The translations under genes were made by a program, and so were the position numbers. Source: Pseudomonas sp. MN1F (GTDB lineage Bacteria > Pseudomonadota > Gammaproteobacteria > Pseudomonadales > Pseudomonadaceae). From it: 64,000 nt of DNA. The notes under the pieces were generated by a model. The model saw only the letters and a list, made by a program, of their open reading frames with translations, was not told where the DNA came from and did not search any database. The first letter of the stretch is position 1; every line of letters starts with the position of its first letter. Positions 29,268 to 40,764 of this stretch are shown here, piece by piece. Location of the stretch: NCBI RefSeq assembly GCF_009391885.1, contig NZ_VZII01000013.1, positions 1 through 64,000 of the forward strand, read 5' to 3'.

Positions 29268-30932
29268 ATGGCGTATTACCGTACCCCCCACGATGTGACG
29301 GCCCTGCCTGCCTGGCAGGCCCTGCAGAAACACCGCGACGCCATGCAAGGCTTCAGCATGCGCGAAGCCTTCGCCGCCGATGCCAAACGCTTCGATCAGT
29401 TCTCCCTGAGCTGCTGCGGCCTGTTCCTCGACTACTCGAAAAACCTGATCACCGACGAAAGCCGCAAGCTACTGGTGGACCTGGCCGAACAGGTCGGCCT
29501 GCAGGATGCGATCAAGTCGATGTTCAGCGGCGAGATCATCAACGCCTCGGAAGGCCGCCCGGTGCTGCACACCGCACTGCGCCGCCCGGTAGGCGACAAG
29601 CTCAGCGTCAACGGCGTCAACGTGATGCCGGAAGTACACAAGGTACTCAACCAGATCACCGAGCTGGTCGGCCGTATTCATGATGGCCTGTGGCGTGGCT
29701 ACAGCGAAAAGCCGATCACCGATGTGGTCAACATCGGTATCGGTGGCTCGTTCCTCGGCCCCGAGCTGGTCTCTGAAGCGTTGCTGCCTTACGCCCAGCG
29801 CGGCGTGCGTTGCCACTACCTGGCCAATATCGACGGCAGCGAATTCCATGAGCTGTCGGCGAACCTGCGCGCCGAAACCACGCTGTTCATCGTCTCGTCG
29901 AAGTCGTTCAACACCCTCGAGACCCTGAAGAACGCCATGGCCGCGCGCACCTGGTACCTGGCCCAGGGCGGCTCGGAAGCCGAGCTGTACCGCCACTTCA
30001 TCGCGGTGTCCAGCAACAAGGCCGCCGCCGTGGCCTTCGGCATTCGTGAAGAGAACATCTTCCCGATGTGGGACTGGGTAGGCGGGCGCTACTCGCTGTG
30101 GTCGGCCATCGGCCTGCCGATTGCCCTGGCCATCGGCACCGCCAACTTCAAGGAGCTGCTGTCGGGTGCCTACACCATGGACCAGCACTTCCAGACCGCG
30201 CCGTTCGACAAGAACATGCCGGTGCTGCTGGCCCTGCTGGGCGTCTGGTATGGCAACTTCTGGGGCGCCAACAGCCACGCGATCCTGCCATACGACCATT
30301 ACCTGCGTAACATCACCAAGCACTTGCAGCAGCTGGACATGGAGTCCAACGGCAAGAGCGTGCTGCAGGATGGCACCCCGGTGAAGACCGATACCGGCCC
30401 GGTGATCTGGGGCGGCGTCGGCTGCAACGGCCAGCATGCCTACCACCAGTTGCTGCACCAAGGCACCCAGCTGATTCCGGCTGACTTCATCGTGCCCGTG
30501 GTCAGCTTCAACCCGGTGGCCGACCACCATCAGTGGCTGTACGCCAACTGCCTGTCGCAGAGCCAGGCGCTGATGCTCGGCAAGACCCGTGAAGAAGCCG
30601 AGACCGAACTGCGCCAGAAAGGCCTGAACGAAGCGGACATCGAAAAGCTCGCGCCGCACAAGGTGATCCCGGGCAACCGCCCGAGCAACACCCTGGTGGT
30701 CGAACGCATCAGCCCGCGCCGCCTGGGTGCACTGGTGGCGATGTACGAGCACAAGGTGTTCGTGCAGAGCGTGATCTGGGGCATCAACGCCTTCGACCAG
30801 TGGGGCGTGGAGCTGGGCAAGGAGCTGGGCAAAGGTGTTTACCAGCGTCTTGTGGGAAGCCTCGAAGACAGCGCCGAAGACGGCTCCACCCAGGGCCTGA
30901 TCAACTACTTCCGCGGCCGTCACCGCGGTTGA
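29268..30932 (+). CDS. pgi: Glucose-6-phosphate isomerase
   Basis: 554 residues. Interconverts glucose-6-P and fructose-6-P; in pseudomonads, which lack phosphofructokinase, it works mainly in gluconeogenesis and the EDEMP cycle. Visible motifs are [10 protein letters not shown], the signature [18 protein letters not shown] and [12 protein letters not shown] 29268 (MAYYRTPHD) gives the family length; the frame is open for 43 codons upstream but without a ribosome site. Confidence 0.96.
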   Translation: MAYYRTPHDVTALPAWQALQKHRDAMQGFSMREAFAADAKRFDQFSLSCCGLFLDYSKNLITDESRKLLVDLAEQVGLQDAIKSMFSGEIINASEGRPVLHTALRRPVGDKLSVNGVNVMPEVHKVLNQITELVGRIHDGLWRGYSEKPITDVVNIGIGGSFLGPELVSEALLPYAQRGVRCHYLANIDGSEFHELSANLRAETTLFIVSSKSFNTLETLKNAMAARTWYLAQGGSEAELYRHFIAVSSNKAAAVAFGIREENIFPMWDWVGGRYSLWSAIGLPIALAIGTANFKELLSGAYTMDQHFQTAPFDKNMPVLLALLGVWYGNFWGANSHAILPYDHYLRNITKHLQQLDMESNGKSVLQDGTPVKTDTGPVIWGGVGCNGQHAYHQLLHQGTQLIPADFIVPVVSFNPVADHHQWLYANCLSQSQALMLGKTREEAETELRQKGLNEADIEKLAPHKVIPGNRPSNTLVVERISPRRLGALVAMYEHKVFVQSVIWGINAFDQWGVELGKELGKGVYQRLVGSLEDSAEDGSTQGLINYFRGRHRG

Positions 30933-30937
30933 CCGCA

Positions 30938-30969
30938 AACCTGTGCCGACCTTGGGGTCGGCACAGGTT
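30938..30969 (+). terminator. Perfect inverted repeat after pgi
   Basis: AACCTGTGCCGACC-TTGG-GGTCGGCACAGGTT is a perfect 14-bp stem with a tetraloop, starting six bases after the stop. GAACGCG follows instead of T residues. It is likely a terminator or 3'-stabilising hairpin separating pgi from acs. Confidence 0.65.
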
Positions 30970-31047
30970 GAACGCGCCCTCCAGCTACACTGTCCATCGA
31001 ATAGCCGCTGCTGTCCCTCGCCCCTCACAAGAGCAGGACCACCCGCC

Positions 31048-32982
<1,935 letters not shown>

Positions 32983-33024
32983 CGGGCGGCCACTTGCCAT
33001 GGCCGTCCTGACGCACAGGACGCC

Positions 33025-33894
33025 ATGGAAGCCCTACGCCGACGCATCGAAACCCAGGTCATGAGCCTAACCGGGCTGGCCCTCGGTCAGCTCGACCTCG
33101 AATCCCCCAAGGGCGACCCCGGCCTGTTCGGCCCACACAGCATCAGCTGGCGGGTGCATGGTGATTTCCCGAGCATGCTGGTCGGCGGCATCAGCGCCCT
33201 GATGCTGCAACTGCTGCACCCGCTGGCTCTGGCCGGGGTGTGGGACCACTCCAATTTCCGCGAAGACCTGCTCGGTCGCCTGCGGCGCACCAGCCAGTTC
33301 ATCTCCGGCACCACGTTCGGCTCCACCCGCGATGCCGAATGGCTGATCGACAAGGTGCGCACCATCCACTTGCAGGTAACCGGTACCGCGCCGGATGGCC
33401 GTCCATATGCCGCCAGCGACCCGGACCTGCTGACCTGGGTGCACGTGGCCGAAGTGAGCAGCTTCCTCGCTGCCCACCTGCGCTACCGCGATCCCCAGCT
33501 GTCACGTGCCGAGCAGGACGCCTATTACGCCGAGATCGCCCTGATTGCCGAACGCCTGGGTGCCCGTGGGGTGCCACGCTCCTGCCAGCAGGTCGAGGAC
33601 TATCTGCAGCAGATGCGCCCACAACTGCAATGCAGCGCACGTAGCCTGGAAGTAGTCGGGATCCTGCTCGAGGCCCCGGCCCCGAGCCGCCTTGCCGAGC
33701 CAGTCGGCAAGCTGATGCTGCTGGCAGGCATCGACCTGCTGCCGGACTGGGCCCAGGCCATGCTCGGCCTGCAGCAGGGGCCGCTGCAACGGCGCATGAT
33801 CCGCCTTGGCCTGCAGCGCACAGCACCGATCCTGCGTTGGGCCATGCGCGACGGCTCGGCGCACCGGGCCAGGCGACGCATGGGTATCGAGTGA
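33025..33894 (+). CDS. DUF2236 / MpaB family oxygenase-like protein
   Basis: A 289-residue protein of the family that includes latex-clearing protein and fungal MpaB. It has the family's HPLALAGVWDHSNF block (about 70-83) and LLTWVHVAEVSSFL, with conserved histidines that could bind heme. No signal peptide. Function in pseudomonads is unknown. It lies 42 bp after acs on the same strand and may be read from it. Confidence 0.8.
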   Translation: MEALRRRIETQVMSLTGLALGQLDLESPKGDPGLFGPHSISWRVHGDFPSMLVGGISALMLQLLHPLALAGVWDHSNFREDLLGRLRRTSQFISGTTFGSTRDAEWLIDKVRTIHLQVTGTAPDGRPYAASDPDLLTWVHVAEVSSFLAAHLRYRDPQLSRAEQDAYYAEIALIAERLGARGVPRSCQQVEDYLQQMRPQLQCSARSLEVVGILLEAPAPSRLAEPVGKLMLLAGIDLLPDWAQAMLGLQQGPLQRRMIRLGLQRTAPILRWAMRDGSAHRARRRMGIE

Positions 33895-33973
33895 CGGGAA
33901 AATGGTCGCCCCAGCGGAACCGATTTAACGTGCCATACTCCAAGCACTCCTGCTTAGACAGACGAAGCGACAC

Positions 33974-36910
33974 ATGTACAAAGGATTGACTCGCGCCCTC
34001 GGCGCCCTGTTGGCTCTCGTGGCCCTCTACAGCCTGCTTGGCTTCCTCATTCTCCCTGGTGTCGCCTTGCGTATCGCCAACCAGCAGCTGGCGCAATACG
34101 CCACCGTGCCGGCGCACCTGCAACGCATCGAACTCAACCCCTTCAGCCTTGAGCTGACCGTGTGGGGCCTGCAACTGGGCGAACCCGGCAAGGAGCAGGT
34201 CGGCTTCGAACGGCTGTACGCCAACCTGGCACTCGACAGCCTGTGGAAACGTGCCCTGCACCTGCAGGCGATCGAGCTCGACAAGCCGCGCAACGAGGTG
34301 CTGTTCGCCAAGGACGGTACCCTCAACCTGACCCAACTGTTCAAGTTACCTGCCAGCGAACCCCAACCCGAAGCCCCCCCAAGCGACCCGTTCCCGCTGC
34401 GTATCGACAGCATCAAGCTCAGTGGCGGCTACCTGCACTTCGAGGATCAGCGCCCCAGCGAGCCGATCGAATTCATCTACGACGACATGAACCTGGAGCT
34501 GAAGAACCTCAGCACCCTGCCGGACGACAACGCCGACATGACCTTGGTGGCGCTTGGCCCCAACGGCGGGCGGGTGGACTGGAACGGCACCCTCAGCCTG
34601 GCGCCGATCGCCTCGCAAGGCACGCTGAAAGTCACCGACGGCAAGATGAAGCTGTTCTGGCCCTATGTGCGCGATGCCTTGCCCCTTGTGCTCGAGGACG
34701 GCGTGGTCAACCTCGACACCCACTACAAGCTCAACCTGTCCAAGGAAACCGAGCTGTTGCTCGACAACACCTCGCTCAAGGTTGCGCCTTTCGCCATCAA
34801 AGCACCGGATGGCCGGCCGCTGGTGCGCCTGGCCAACCTGGAGGTGAGCGAGACGTCCATCGACCTGGCCAAGCAACTGGTCACCGTCGGCAAGGTCCGC
34901 AGCGAAAAACTGGAAACCTGGGCGGCCCTGGAAAAGGATGGCCAGCTCGACTGGCAGACGCTGTTCGCCAGCCAGCCGGCCAAGCCCTCACCGAAAGAAA
35001 AGGCCGAGCCGGCGGCTGCCGAACCGACCGCAGAAGAAAAAGCCGCTAAAGCGCCAAGCAAGCCCTGGCAGGTACTGCTCAAGGACGTGCAACTGCGCAA
35101 CTATCAGGTGCACCTCGCCGACCGTAGCCAGAAGGAGCCGGTGGCGCTGGACGTTGGCCCGCTGAACCTCGACATGCAGGGTTTCGACAGCCTCAACCAG
35201 TCGCCTTTCACCCTCAAGCTCGACACCGGCATTGGTAAACAAGGCAAGCTGCAGGCGGCAGGTGAAGTGAACCTGGCGCCGGTCACGGCCAAGCTCGATG
35301 TCAGCACCCGTGACATCGACCTGCGCGTCGCCCAGGCCTACATCAGCCCGTTCATTCGCCTCGAACTGCGCAGTGGCATGCTCGCCAGCGACCTCAAGGT
35401 CGACCTCAAGAGCACCGAACCACTGGCCTTCAGCGTTGCCGGGAAGGCTCAGGTCAACCAGCTGCACACCCTGGACACCATCAAGGGCCGAGACTTCGTC
35501 AAATGGCAGCAAGTCAACGTCGACGGCCTGTCGTATGTACACGGTGATGCCCTGTCGATCGACAAGGTGACCCTGCTGCAGCCCTATGCGCGCTTCATCA
35601 TCAACGAAGACCGCACCACCAGCGTCGACGACCTGCTCATCCCGCAGCCGGCCGGCGCGCCGGCCCGCAGCCCGGCCAAGCCAGCCAGTGCCTCGGGCAG
35701 CAAGCCCTTGGGCATCCACATCGGCCAGATCGACATCAACGATGGCTCGGCCAACTTCGCCGACCTGACCCTGACCCCGAACTTCGCCACCGCCATCCAG
35801 CAGCTCAATGGCCAGATCGGCACCATCGACAACCGCAAGCCGGCACCGGCCAAGGTCGATGTCAAAGGCAAGGTCGACCGTTATGCCCCGGTCACCATCA
35901 AGGGCGCACTCAACCCGTTCAACCCGCTGGCCAGCCTGGATATCGCCACCAGCTTCAAGCGCGTCGAACTGACCACCTTGACGCCCTACTCCGGCAAGTT
36001 CGCTGGCTTTCGCATCCGCAAGGGGCGCTTGAACCTCGACCTGCATTACCTGATCACCAACGGCCAGCTCAAGGCCGAGAACAAGGTGGTGGTCGAGCAG
36101 CTGCAACTGGGTGAAAAGGTCGACAGCCCGGATGCGGTGGACCTGCCGATCCGCCTGGCGATTGCCCTGCTCAAGGACACCGAAGGGCGGATCTCCATCG
36201 AACTGCCGGTTTCAGGTGACCTGAACAACCCGCAGTTCAGCGTCATGCCGATCGTCTGGCAGACCCTGCGCAACCTGGTGCTCCGTGCGGCCCAGGCGCC
36301 GTTCAAGTTTATCGGTGGGCTGATTTCTGGTGGCGGCTCGGAAGACCTCGGTACGGTGGCGTTTGCCCCTGGCTCCAGTGAACTCAGTGGCGATGCGCAG
36401 TCGACGCTGGACAAGCTCGCTTCCGCCCTCAAGGAACGCCCGGAGCTGCGCCTGGAGATCGAAGGGACCAGCGCGCAGAGCAGCGACGGCCCATTGATTG
36501 CCCAGCAACGCCTGGAGCGCGAATACCAGGCGAACTGGTACAAGATCCTGCAGCGTCGTGGTGACAAGGTACCGGCCAATGCCTCCATGCTACAGGTCGA
36601 TGACAGCGACAAGCCGGCGATGCTCGAAGGTATCTACCGCACCCGCCTGAAGCAGCAGCCACCGGCTGAATGGGAACAACTGAGCCGGGACGAGCGCACC
36701 GCCAAGCTGCGAGAGGCGGTGATCAAGTCGTGGGCTGAAAGCACGGCATTGCTGCGCACCCTTGGCCAGGAGCGGGCCAGCAGCATCAAGGACTACCTGG
36801 TCGACAAGGGCAAACTCGAGGATGACCGGGTGTACTTCATCGATACCAACCTGGGGCAGGCTGAGAGCGATGGGCGGGTGGTCACGCCGATGCATCTGGA
36901 TGCTGAATGA
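33974..36910 (+). CDS. DUF748 (AsmA-like) envelope protein with OmpA-like C-terminal segment
   Basis: A 978-residue protein with one N-terminal membrane helix (about residues 10-30) and a very long beta-rich periplasmic body of repeated AsmA-like units. A Pro/Ala/Glu/Lys linker lies near 335-360 and a second linker near 560-580. Around 795-840 a stretch reading FAPGSSELSGDAQSTLDKLASAL resembles an OmpA-type motif. AsmA-like proteins are linked to lipid transport between membranes and outer-membrane homeostasis; that role here is inferred. No partner gene is adjacent. Confidence 0.82.
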   Translation: MYKGLTRALGALLALVALYSLLGFLILPGVALRIANQQLAQYATVPAHLQRIELNPFSLELTVWGLQLGEPGKEQVGFERLYANLALDSLWKRALHLQAIELDKPRNEVLFAKDGTLNLTQLFKLPASEPQPEAPPSDPFPLRIDSIKLSGGYLHFEDQRPSEPIEFIYDDMNLELKNLSTLPDDNADMTLVALGPNGGRVDWNGTLSLAPIASQGTLKVTDGKMKLFWPYVRDALPLVLEDGVVNLDTHYKLNLSKETELLLDNTSLKVAPFAIKAPDGRPLVRLANLEVSETSIDLAKQLVTVGKVRSEKLETWAALEKDGQLDWQTLFASQPAKPSPKEKAEPAAAEPTAEEKAAKAPSKPWQVLLKDVQLRNYQVHLADRSQKEPVALDVGPLNLDMQGFDSLNQSPFTLKLDTGIGKQGKLQAAGEVNLAPVTAKLDVSTRDIDLRVAQAYISPFIRLELRSGMLASDLKVDLKSTEPLAFSVAGKAQVNQLHTLDTIKGRDFVKWQQVNVDGLSYVHGDALSIDKVTLLQPYARFIINEDRTTSVDDLLIPQPAGAPARSPAKPASASGSKPLGIHIGQIDINDGSANFADLTLTPNFATAIQQLNGQIGTIDNRKPAPAKVDVKGKVDRYAPVTIKGALNPFNPLASLDIATSFKRVELTTLTPYSGKFAGFRIRKGRLNLDLHYLITNGQLKAENKVVVEQLQLGEKVDSPDAVDLPIRLAIALLKDTEGRISIELPVSGDLNNPQFSVMPIVWQTLRNLVLRAAQAPFKFIGGLISGGGSEDLGTVAFAPGSSELSGDAQSTLDKLASALKERPELRLEIEGTSAQSSDGPLIAQQRLEREYQANWYKILQRRGDKVPANASMLQVDDSDKPAMLEGIYRTRLKQQPPAEWEQLSRDERTAKLREAVIKSWAESTALLRTLGQERASSIKDYLVDKGKLEDDRVYFIDTNLGQAESDGRVVTPMHLDAE

Positions 36911-36941
36911 GCGGCGTCAGCCGCGAAGGGCCGGGGCAGGC

Positions 36942-37355
36942 TTACACCAGCCGCTGGCCCGACACCGACGGGTGATACAGCGGCTGCACCTTGTTGCCCG
37001 CCGGGTCCAGCAAGTGGAAGCTGCGCGCTCCATCACCATGGTTGAATGGCTTGTCGAGCAAGGTAACCCCACGCGCCTTGAAGTACTGATACCAGGCCTC
37101 CAACTCCTCGACGCTATCGACGATGAAACCGTAATGGTCCAGGGTCTGCAGCCCATTGGCCGCCCCTGCCCCACGCCCCAGCGACAGGTTGTCATTACCG
37201 CAGGTCAGGTATACCAGGTCTTCGTTGGCCCGGTTCAGCACCTCCATGCCCATCACATCGACATAGAAACGCTCGCACTCCTCCAGGTTGGGCACCAGCA
37301 AGGCAATATGGCGCAGGCCATTCAGGCGACCGGGACGGGCAGGTAATTCGGACAT
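36942..37355 (-). CDS. VOC family (glyoxalase/extradiol dioxygenase fold) protein
   Basis: A 137-residue protein with the paired beta-alpha-beta-beta-beta fold of the vicinal oxygen chelate superfamily. Metal-ligand candidates are H16 (GLRHIALLVPN), the histidine in LDHYGFIVDSVEE and a C-terminal glutamate or histidine. The substrate is unknown. Divergent from a small monooxygenase gene across palindromic operator-like DNA. GGAG lies eight bases before the ATG. Confidence 0.83.
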   Translation of the reverse strand: MSELPARPGRLNGLRHIALLVPNLEECERFYVDVMGMEVLNRANEDLVYLTCGNDNLSLGRGAGAANGLQTLDHYGFIVDSVEELEAWYQYFKARGVTLLDKPFNHGDGARSFHLLDPAGNKVQPLYHPSVSGQRLV

Positions 37356-37371
37356 TGGCGCGACTCCATTT

Positions 37372-37391
37372 TTGTATACAATTAGTAATTG
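37372..37391. promoter_or_regulatory. Overlapping palindromes between the VOC and monooxygenase genes
   Basis: TTGTATACAA (37372-37381) is a perfect 10-base palindrome. CAATTA-G-TAATTG (37379-37391) is a second, 13 bases long, overlapping it. They occupy nearly the whole 60-bp divergent gap and cover the likely -10 (TATACAAT). GntR- and MarR-type regulators use such sites, but no regulator gene lies beside them. Confidence 0.6.
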
Positions 37392-37415
37392 AATTTAAAA
37401 CAAAAGGAGCGCCTT

Positions 37416-37718
37416 GTGTATAGCCTGTTCATCAAGACCCGCGTCAAACCCGGCTGCGCAGAAGACTTTCTCACCGCCATCAAGGTCAATGCCGCTGCCT
37501 CCGTCGCCACCGAGCCAGGCTGCCTGGTGTTCGATGTCTCCCAGGACCGCATCGACCCAGACGTGATCTACCTGTACGAGATCTACCGCGACGACGATGC
37601 GTACGAAGCGCACACCCAGACCGCCCATTTCCGCGACAGCCGCCCGTTGGTCGAGCCACTGATCGTCGAGCAGGCGTGCTTTGAAAGCGACGTGATCGCC
37701 CGTAACCCGGTGTACTGA
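37416..37718 (+). CDS. Antibiotic biosynthesis monooxygenase (ABM) family protein
   Basis: A 100-residue ferredoxin-like alpha+beta-barrel protein (YSLFIKTRVKPGCAEDF..., with the EPGCLVFDVSQD and YLYEIYRDDDAYEAH blocks of the YgiN/ABM family). Members act as cofactor-free quinol or small-molecule oxygenases; substrate unknown. GTG 37416 is the start: AAGGAG lies six bases upstream. A frame upstream (37389) passes through the operator palindrome. Confidence 0.85.
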   Translation: MYSLFIKTRVKPGCAEDFLTAIKVNAAASVATEPGCLVFDVSQDRIDPDVIYLYEIYRDDDAYEAHTQTAHFRDSRPLVEPLIVEQACFESDVIARNPVY

Positions 37719-37727
37719 GGCCCAATG

Positions 37728-37751
37728 AAAAAACCCCGGCAATTGCCGGGG
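37728..37751 (-). terminator. Terminator of the BON-domain gene
   Basis: CCCCGGC-AATT-GCCGGGG with an A-run at 37728-37733, which gives six U residues on the minus strand. It lies between two convergent genes and may stop both. Confidence 0.8.
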
Positions 37752-37795
37752 CTTCGCTGCAGGTGGCCAAATCCCTCTGGCCGACGGGACATTCC

Positions 37796-38146
37796 TTATT
37801 CGGCTTTCAAGCCATCAGCCATCACGCTTTTTACGCCTTTGATGTTCTTGGTGATGCGGACAGCTTCAGCCTTTTGCGATTCAGTCACCTTCACGTCAGA
37901 AGACAGCGAAACGACACCGTGGCTGGTTTCCACTTTGATATCGCTACCCGGTACGCCTTTCTCGGTCATCAGGTCAGCTTTGACCTTGGTGGTGATCCAG
38001 GTATCAGAGCCTTCCTGTTTGGCGTTGTCCACGGTATTGGCAGCCATCATCAGCGGAGCCTGAGTGGCCTCGGCAGCAAAGGCACCGTTGGCCATGGTCA
38101 GGGTCAGCGCGGTAGCAGTAGCGGCAGCAATGGCGAACTTCTTCAT
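37796..38146 (-). CDS. BON-domain periplasmic protein (OsmY-like)
   Basis: A 116-residue protein with a Sec signal (MKKFAIAAATATALTLTMAN, cleavage after GAFA) and one BON domain (WITTKVKADLMTEKGVPGSDIKVETSHGVVSLSSDV). BON proteins bind lipid or envelope surfaces and are often induced by stress. ATG 38146 follows GGAGT. Expression probably depends on sigma54, given the promoter at 38211-38226 and the IHF site. Ends before a strong terminator, so monocistronic. Confidence 0.88.
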   Translation of the reverse strand: MKKFAIAAATATALTLTMANGAFAAEATQAPLMMAANTVDNAKQEGSDTWITTKVKADLMTEKGVPGSDIKVETSHGVVSLSSDVKVTESQKAEAVRITKNIKGVKSVMADGLKAE

Positions 38147-38210
38147 TTGGGTCACTCCTGTTTGTCGAAAGGTCTGCGCCGTATGTCCTGGCGGCAGGTA
38201 AGAGTGTAGT

Positions 38211-38226
38211 TGCATGTGCTGTGCCA
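38211..38226 (-). promoter_or_regulatory. Sigma54 promoter of the BON-domain gene
   Basis: On the minus strand TGGCACA-GCAC-ATGCA matches TGGCACG-N4-TTGCW with two mismatches outside the invariant GG and GC. It predicts a start near 38200, about 55 nt before the ATG. Confidence 0.8.
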
Positions 38227-38254
38227 GCTTTTACGCTTCGCTTGTTCCCTTATA

Positions 38255-38267
38255 AATCAATAAGTTA
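38255..38267 (+). promoter_or_regulatory. IHF site upstream of the sigma54 promoter
   Basis: AATCAA-TAAG-TTA fits the IHF consensus WATCAA-N4-TTR fully. It lies about 55-67 bp before the predicted start, the usual place for bending DNA between enhancer and sigma54 promoter. Repeats of TTGCAT further upstream (38320-38340) may be the activator site. Confidence 0.65.
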
Positions 38268-38361
38268 GGGAAAATTGACGCTAACGGATGTCGTGCATTT
38301 TGCAATCAGGGCGAAAAACCTGCATGCAAGATGCAAGTCCGCAAAAGGTTCCCGAAAGCCA

Positions 38362-38388
38362 TAAAAAAAGGGCCCCGACGGGGCCCTT
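38362..38388 (-). terminator. Rho-independent terminator of pnp
   Basis: GGGCCCC-GAC-GGGGCCC, followed on the minus strand by seven U residues (A-run 38363-38369). Confidence 0.9.
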
Positions 38389-38409
38389 CTTCTGGTGCGT
38401 GTCAGTCGC

Positions 38410-40515
38410 TTAGACGCCCGAAGCCTTGGCAGCGGCAACGTCTTTGATCGACAGCTTGATACGGCCGCGGTTGTCCACGTCCAGTACCAGCACTTCGACT
38501 TCCTGACCTTCTTTCAGCACGTCGGTCACTTTCTCTACGCGAGCGTCGCTCAGCATCGAGATGTGCACCAGGCCGTCCTTGCCAGGCAGGATGTTGACGA
38601 AGGCGCCGAAATCGACGATGCGCTCGACCTTGCCGACGTAGATCTTGCCGATCTCGGCCTCGGCGGTGATACCCAGGATGCGCTGCTTGGCAGCGTCTGC
38701 CGCTTCCTTGGTCTCGCCGAAGATCTTGATCGAGCCGTCGTCTTCGATGTCGATCGACGCTTTGGTCTCTTCGCAGATGGCGCGAATGGTAGCGCCGCCT
38801 TTGCCGATGACATCACGGATCTTGTCGGTGTCGATCTTCATCGCGATCATGGTCGGGGCGTTGGCCGACAGCTCGGTACGCGACTCGCCAATGATCTGGT
38901 TCATCTGGCCGAGGATGTTCAGGCGCGCTTCCAGGGCTTGGCCCAGGGCGATTTCCATGATCTCTTCGGTGATGCCGTTGATCTTGATGTCCATCTGCAG
39001 TGCGGTAACACCTTTGGCGGTACCTGCAACCTTGAAGTCCATGTCGCCGAGGTGGTCTTCGTCACCGAGGATGTCGGTCAGGACTGCGAACTTCTCGCCT
39101 TCCTTGACCAGGCCCATGGCGATACCGGCAACTGGAGCCTTCATCGGTACGCCAGCGTCCATCAGTGCCAGGGAGGCACCGCAGACCGAAGCCATGGAGC
39201 TGGAACCGTTGGATTCGGTGATTTCCGAAACCACGCGGATGGTGTACGGGAACACGTCAGCGGCAGGCAGCATGGCCTGAACCGAACGACGGGCCAGACG
39301 GCCGTGGCCGATCTCGCGGCGGCCGGCACCACCCATGCGACCACACTCGCCTACCGAGAACGGTGGGAAGTTGTAGTGCAGCATGAACGGGTCTTTCTTC
39401 TCGCCTTCGAGGGTGTCCAGCAGCTGGGCGTCACGTGCAGTACCGAGGGTCGCTACGACCAGGGCCTGGGTTTCACCACGGGTGAACAGTGCCGAACCGT
39501 GAGTCTTCGGCAGCACACCGACTTCGATGTTCAGCGGGCGAACAGTTTTGGTGTCGCGGCCGTCGATACGTGGCTTGCCATTGACGATGTTTTCGCGAAC
39601 GGTGCGGTATTCGATTTCGCCGAAGATGTCTTTGACTTCACCAGCCGAAGGTTGGCCTTCTTCACCGGAGAACTTGGCAACCGCCTGGTCGCGCAGCTCG
39701 CCCAGGCGCGCATAGCGGTCGGCCTTGACGGTGATGGTGTAGGCCTGGGAAACGGCTTCGCCGAATTCGGCGCGGATGGCGTTGAACAGTTCAGTGTTGG
39801 CAACGGCCGGTTTCCAGTCCCAGGTCGGCTTGGCAGCTTCAGCGGCCAGCTCTTTGACAGCCTGGATAACAACCTGGAACTCGTCGTGGGCGAACAGGAC
39901 GGCGCCCAGCATCTGGTCTTCGGTCAGCTCTTGAGCTTCCGATTCAACCATCAGCACAGCATCGGAAGTACCGGCAACGACCATGTCCAGGCTCGAGGCA
40001 GCCAGTTGCTCGTAGGTCGGGTTCAGCAGGTAGCCGGTGCTTTCGTGGAAGGCAACGCGGGCAGCGCCGATCGGGCCTTCGAACGGAATGCCGGAGATCG
40101 CCAGGGCAGCCGAAGTACCGATCATCGCAGCGATGTCCGGATCGGTCTTCTTGCTGGTGGAAACCACGGTGCAGACAACCTGCACTTCGTTCATGAAACC
40201 TTCTGGGAACAGCGGGCGGATCGGACGGTCGATCAGGCGCGAGGTCAGCGTCTCTTTCTCGGAAGGACGGCCTTCACGCTTGAAGAAGCCACCCGGGATC
40301 TTGCCGGCGGCGTAGGTCTTTTCCTGGTAGTGGACCGACAGCGGGAAGAAACCCTTGCCTGGATCGGCCTGTTTGGCACCGACCACGGTCACCAGCACGG
40401 TGACATCGTTGTCGACGGTAACCAGCACGGCGCCGGTTGCCTGACGGGCGATACGGCCCGTTTCGAGAGTAACGGTCGATTGACCGAACTGGAATTTCTT
40501 GATTACCGGGTTCAC
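38410..40515 (-). CDS. pnp: Polyribonucleotide nucleotidyltransferase (PNPase)
   Basis: A 701-residue 3'-5' phosphorolytic exonuclease and degradosome partner. Two RNase PH domains are separated by a helical domain. A KH domain ([20 protein letters not shown], about 560-579) and an S1 domain ([20 protein letters not shown], about 622-641) follow. The second PH domain contains [25 protein letters not shown]. Preceded by a long leader hairpin suited to RNase III autoregulation. Confidence 0.98.
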   Translation of the reverse strand: MNPVIKKFQFGQSTVTLETGRIARQATGAVLVTVDNDVTVLVTVVGAKQADPGKGFFPLSVHYQEKTYAAGKIPGGFFKREGRPSEKETLTSRLIDRPIRPLFPEGFMNEVQVVCTVVSTSKKTDPDIAAMIGTSAALAISGIPFEGPIGAARVAFHESTGYLLNPTYEQLAASSLDMVVAGTSDAVLMVESEAQELTEDQMLGAVLFAHDEFQVVIQAVKELAAEAAKPTWDWKPAVANTELFNAIRAEFGEAVSQAYTITVKADRYARLGELRDQAVAKFSGEEGQPSAGEVKDIFGEIEYRTVRENIVNGKPRIDGRDTKTVRPLNIEVGVLPKTHGSALFTRGETQALVVATLGTARDAQLLDTLEGEKKDPFMLHYNFPPFSVGECGRMGGAGRREIGHGRLARRSVQAMLPAADVFPYTIRVVSEITESNGSSSMASVCGASLALMDAGVPMKAPVAGIAMGLVKEGEKFAVLTDILGDEDHLGDMDFKVAGTAKGVTALQMDIKINGITEEIMEIALGQALEARLNILGQMNQIIGESRTELSANAPTMIAMKIDTDKIRDVIGKGGATIRAICEETKASIDIEDDGSIKIFGETKEAADAAKQRILGITAEAEIGKIYVGKVERIVDFGAFVNILPGKDGLVHISMLSDARVEKVTDVLKEGQEVEVLVLDVDNRGRIKLSIKDVAAAKASGV

Positions 40516-40612
40516 GGTTTCCTACCTTTTTCAGTGGCTCTGGGGGAACTGGTTTCTTGCGAATTCTTGGGCAGAACGGGGAATCGGCCCCATTGACCGT
40601 CCAGATACAACA

Positions 40613-40674
40613 CGAGGTTGGGAGCCTGGCTGCTGCGCGGTAAACCGCTCAGCAAAACCAGGCTGCCAACCTCG
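40613..40674 (-). promoter_or_regulatory. Long stem-loop in the pnp leader (probable RNase III site)
   Basis: CGAGGTTGG/CCAACCTCG and AGCCTGG/CCAGGCT arms (40613-40629 with 40658-40674), plus inner GCTG/CAGC and GCGGT/ACCGC pairs, make a stem of over 20 pairs. It lies about 100 nt before pnp. In E. coli a stem-loop at this place is cut by RNase III and then used by PNPase to repress itself. Confidence 0.75.
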
Positions 40675-40764
40675 GAGATACGCGTGGCGTGCCCGACGGC
40701 GAAGCTGCAAAACAGCATAGCCGAAGCTTGCGACACGCCATGCACACCACTGACCAGGCCGCTA

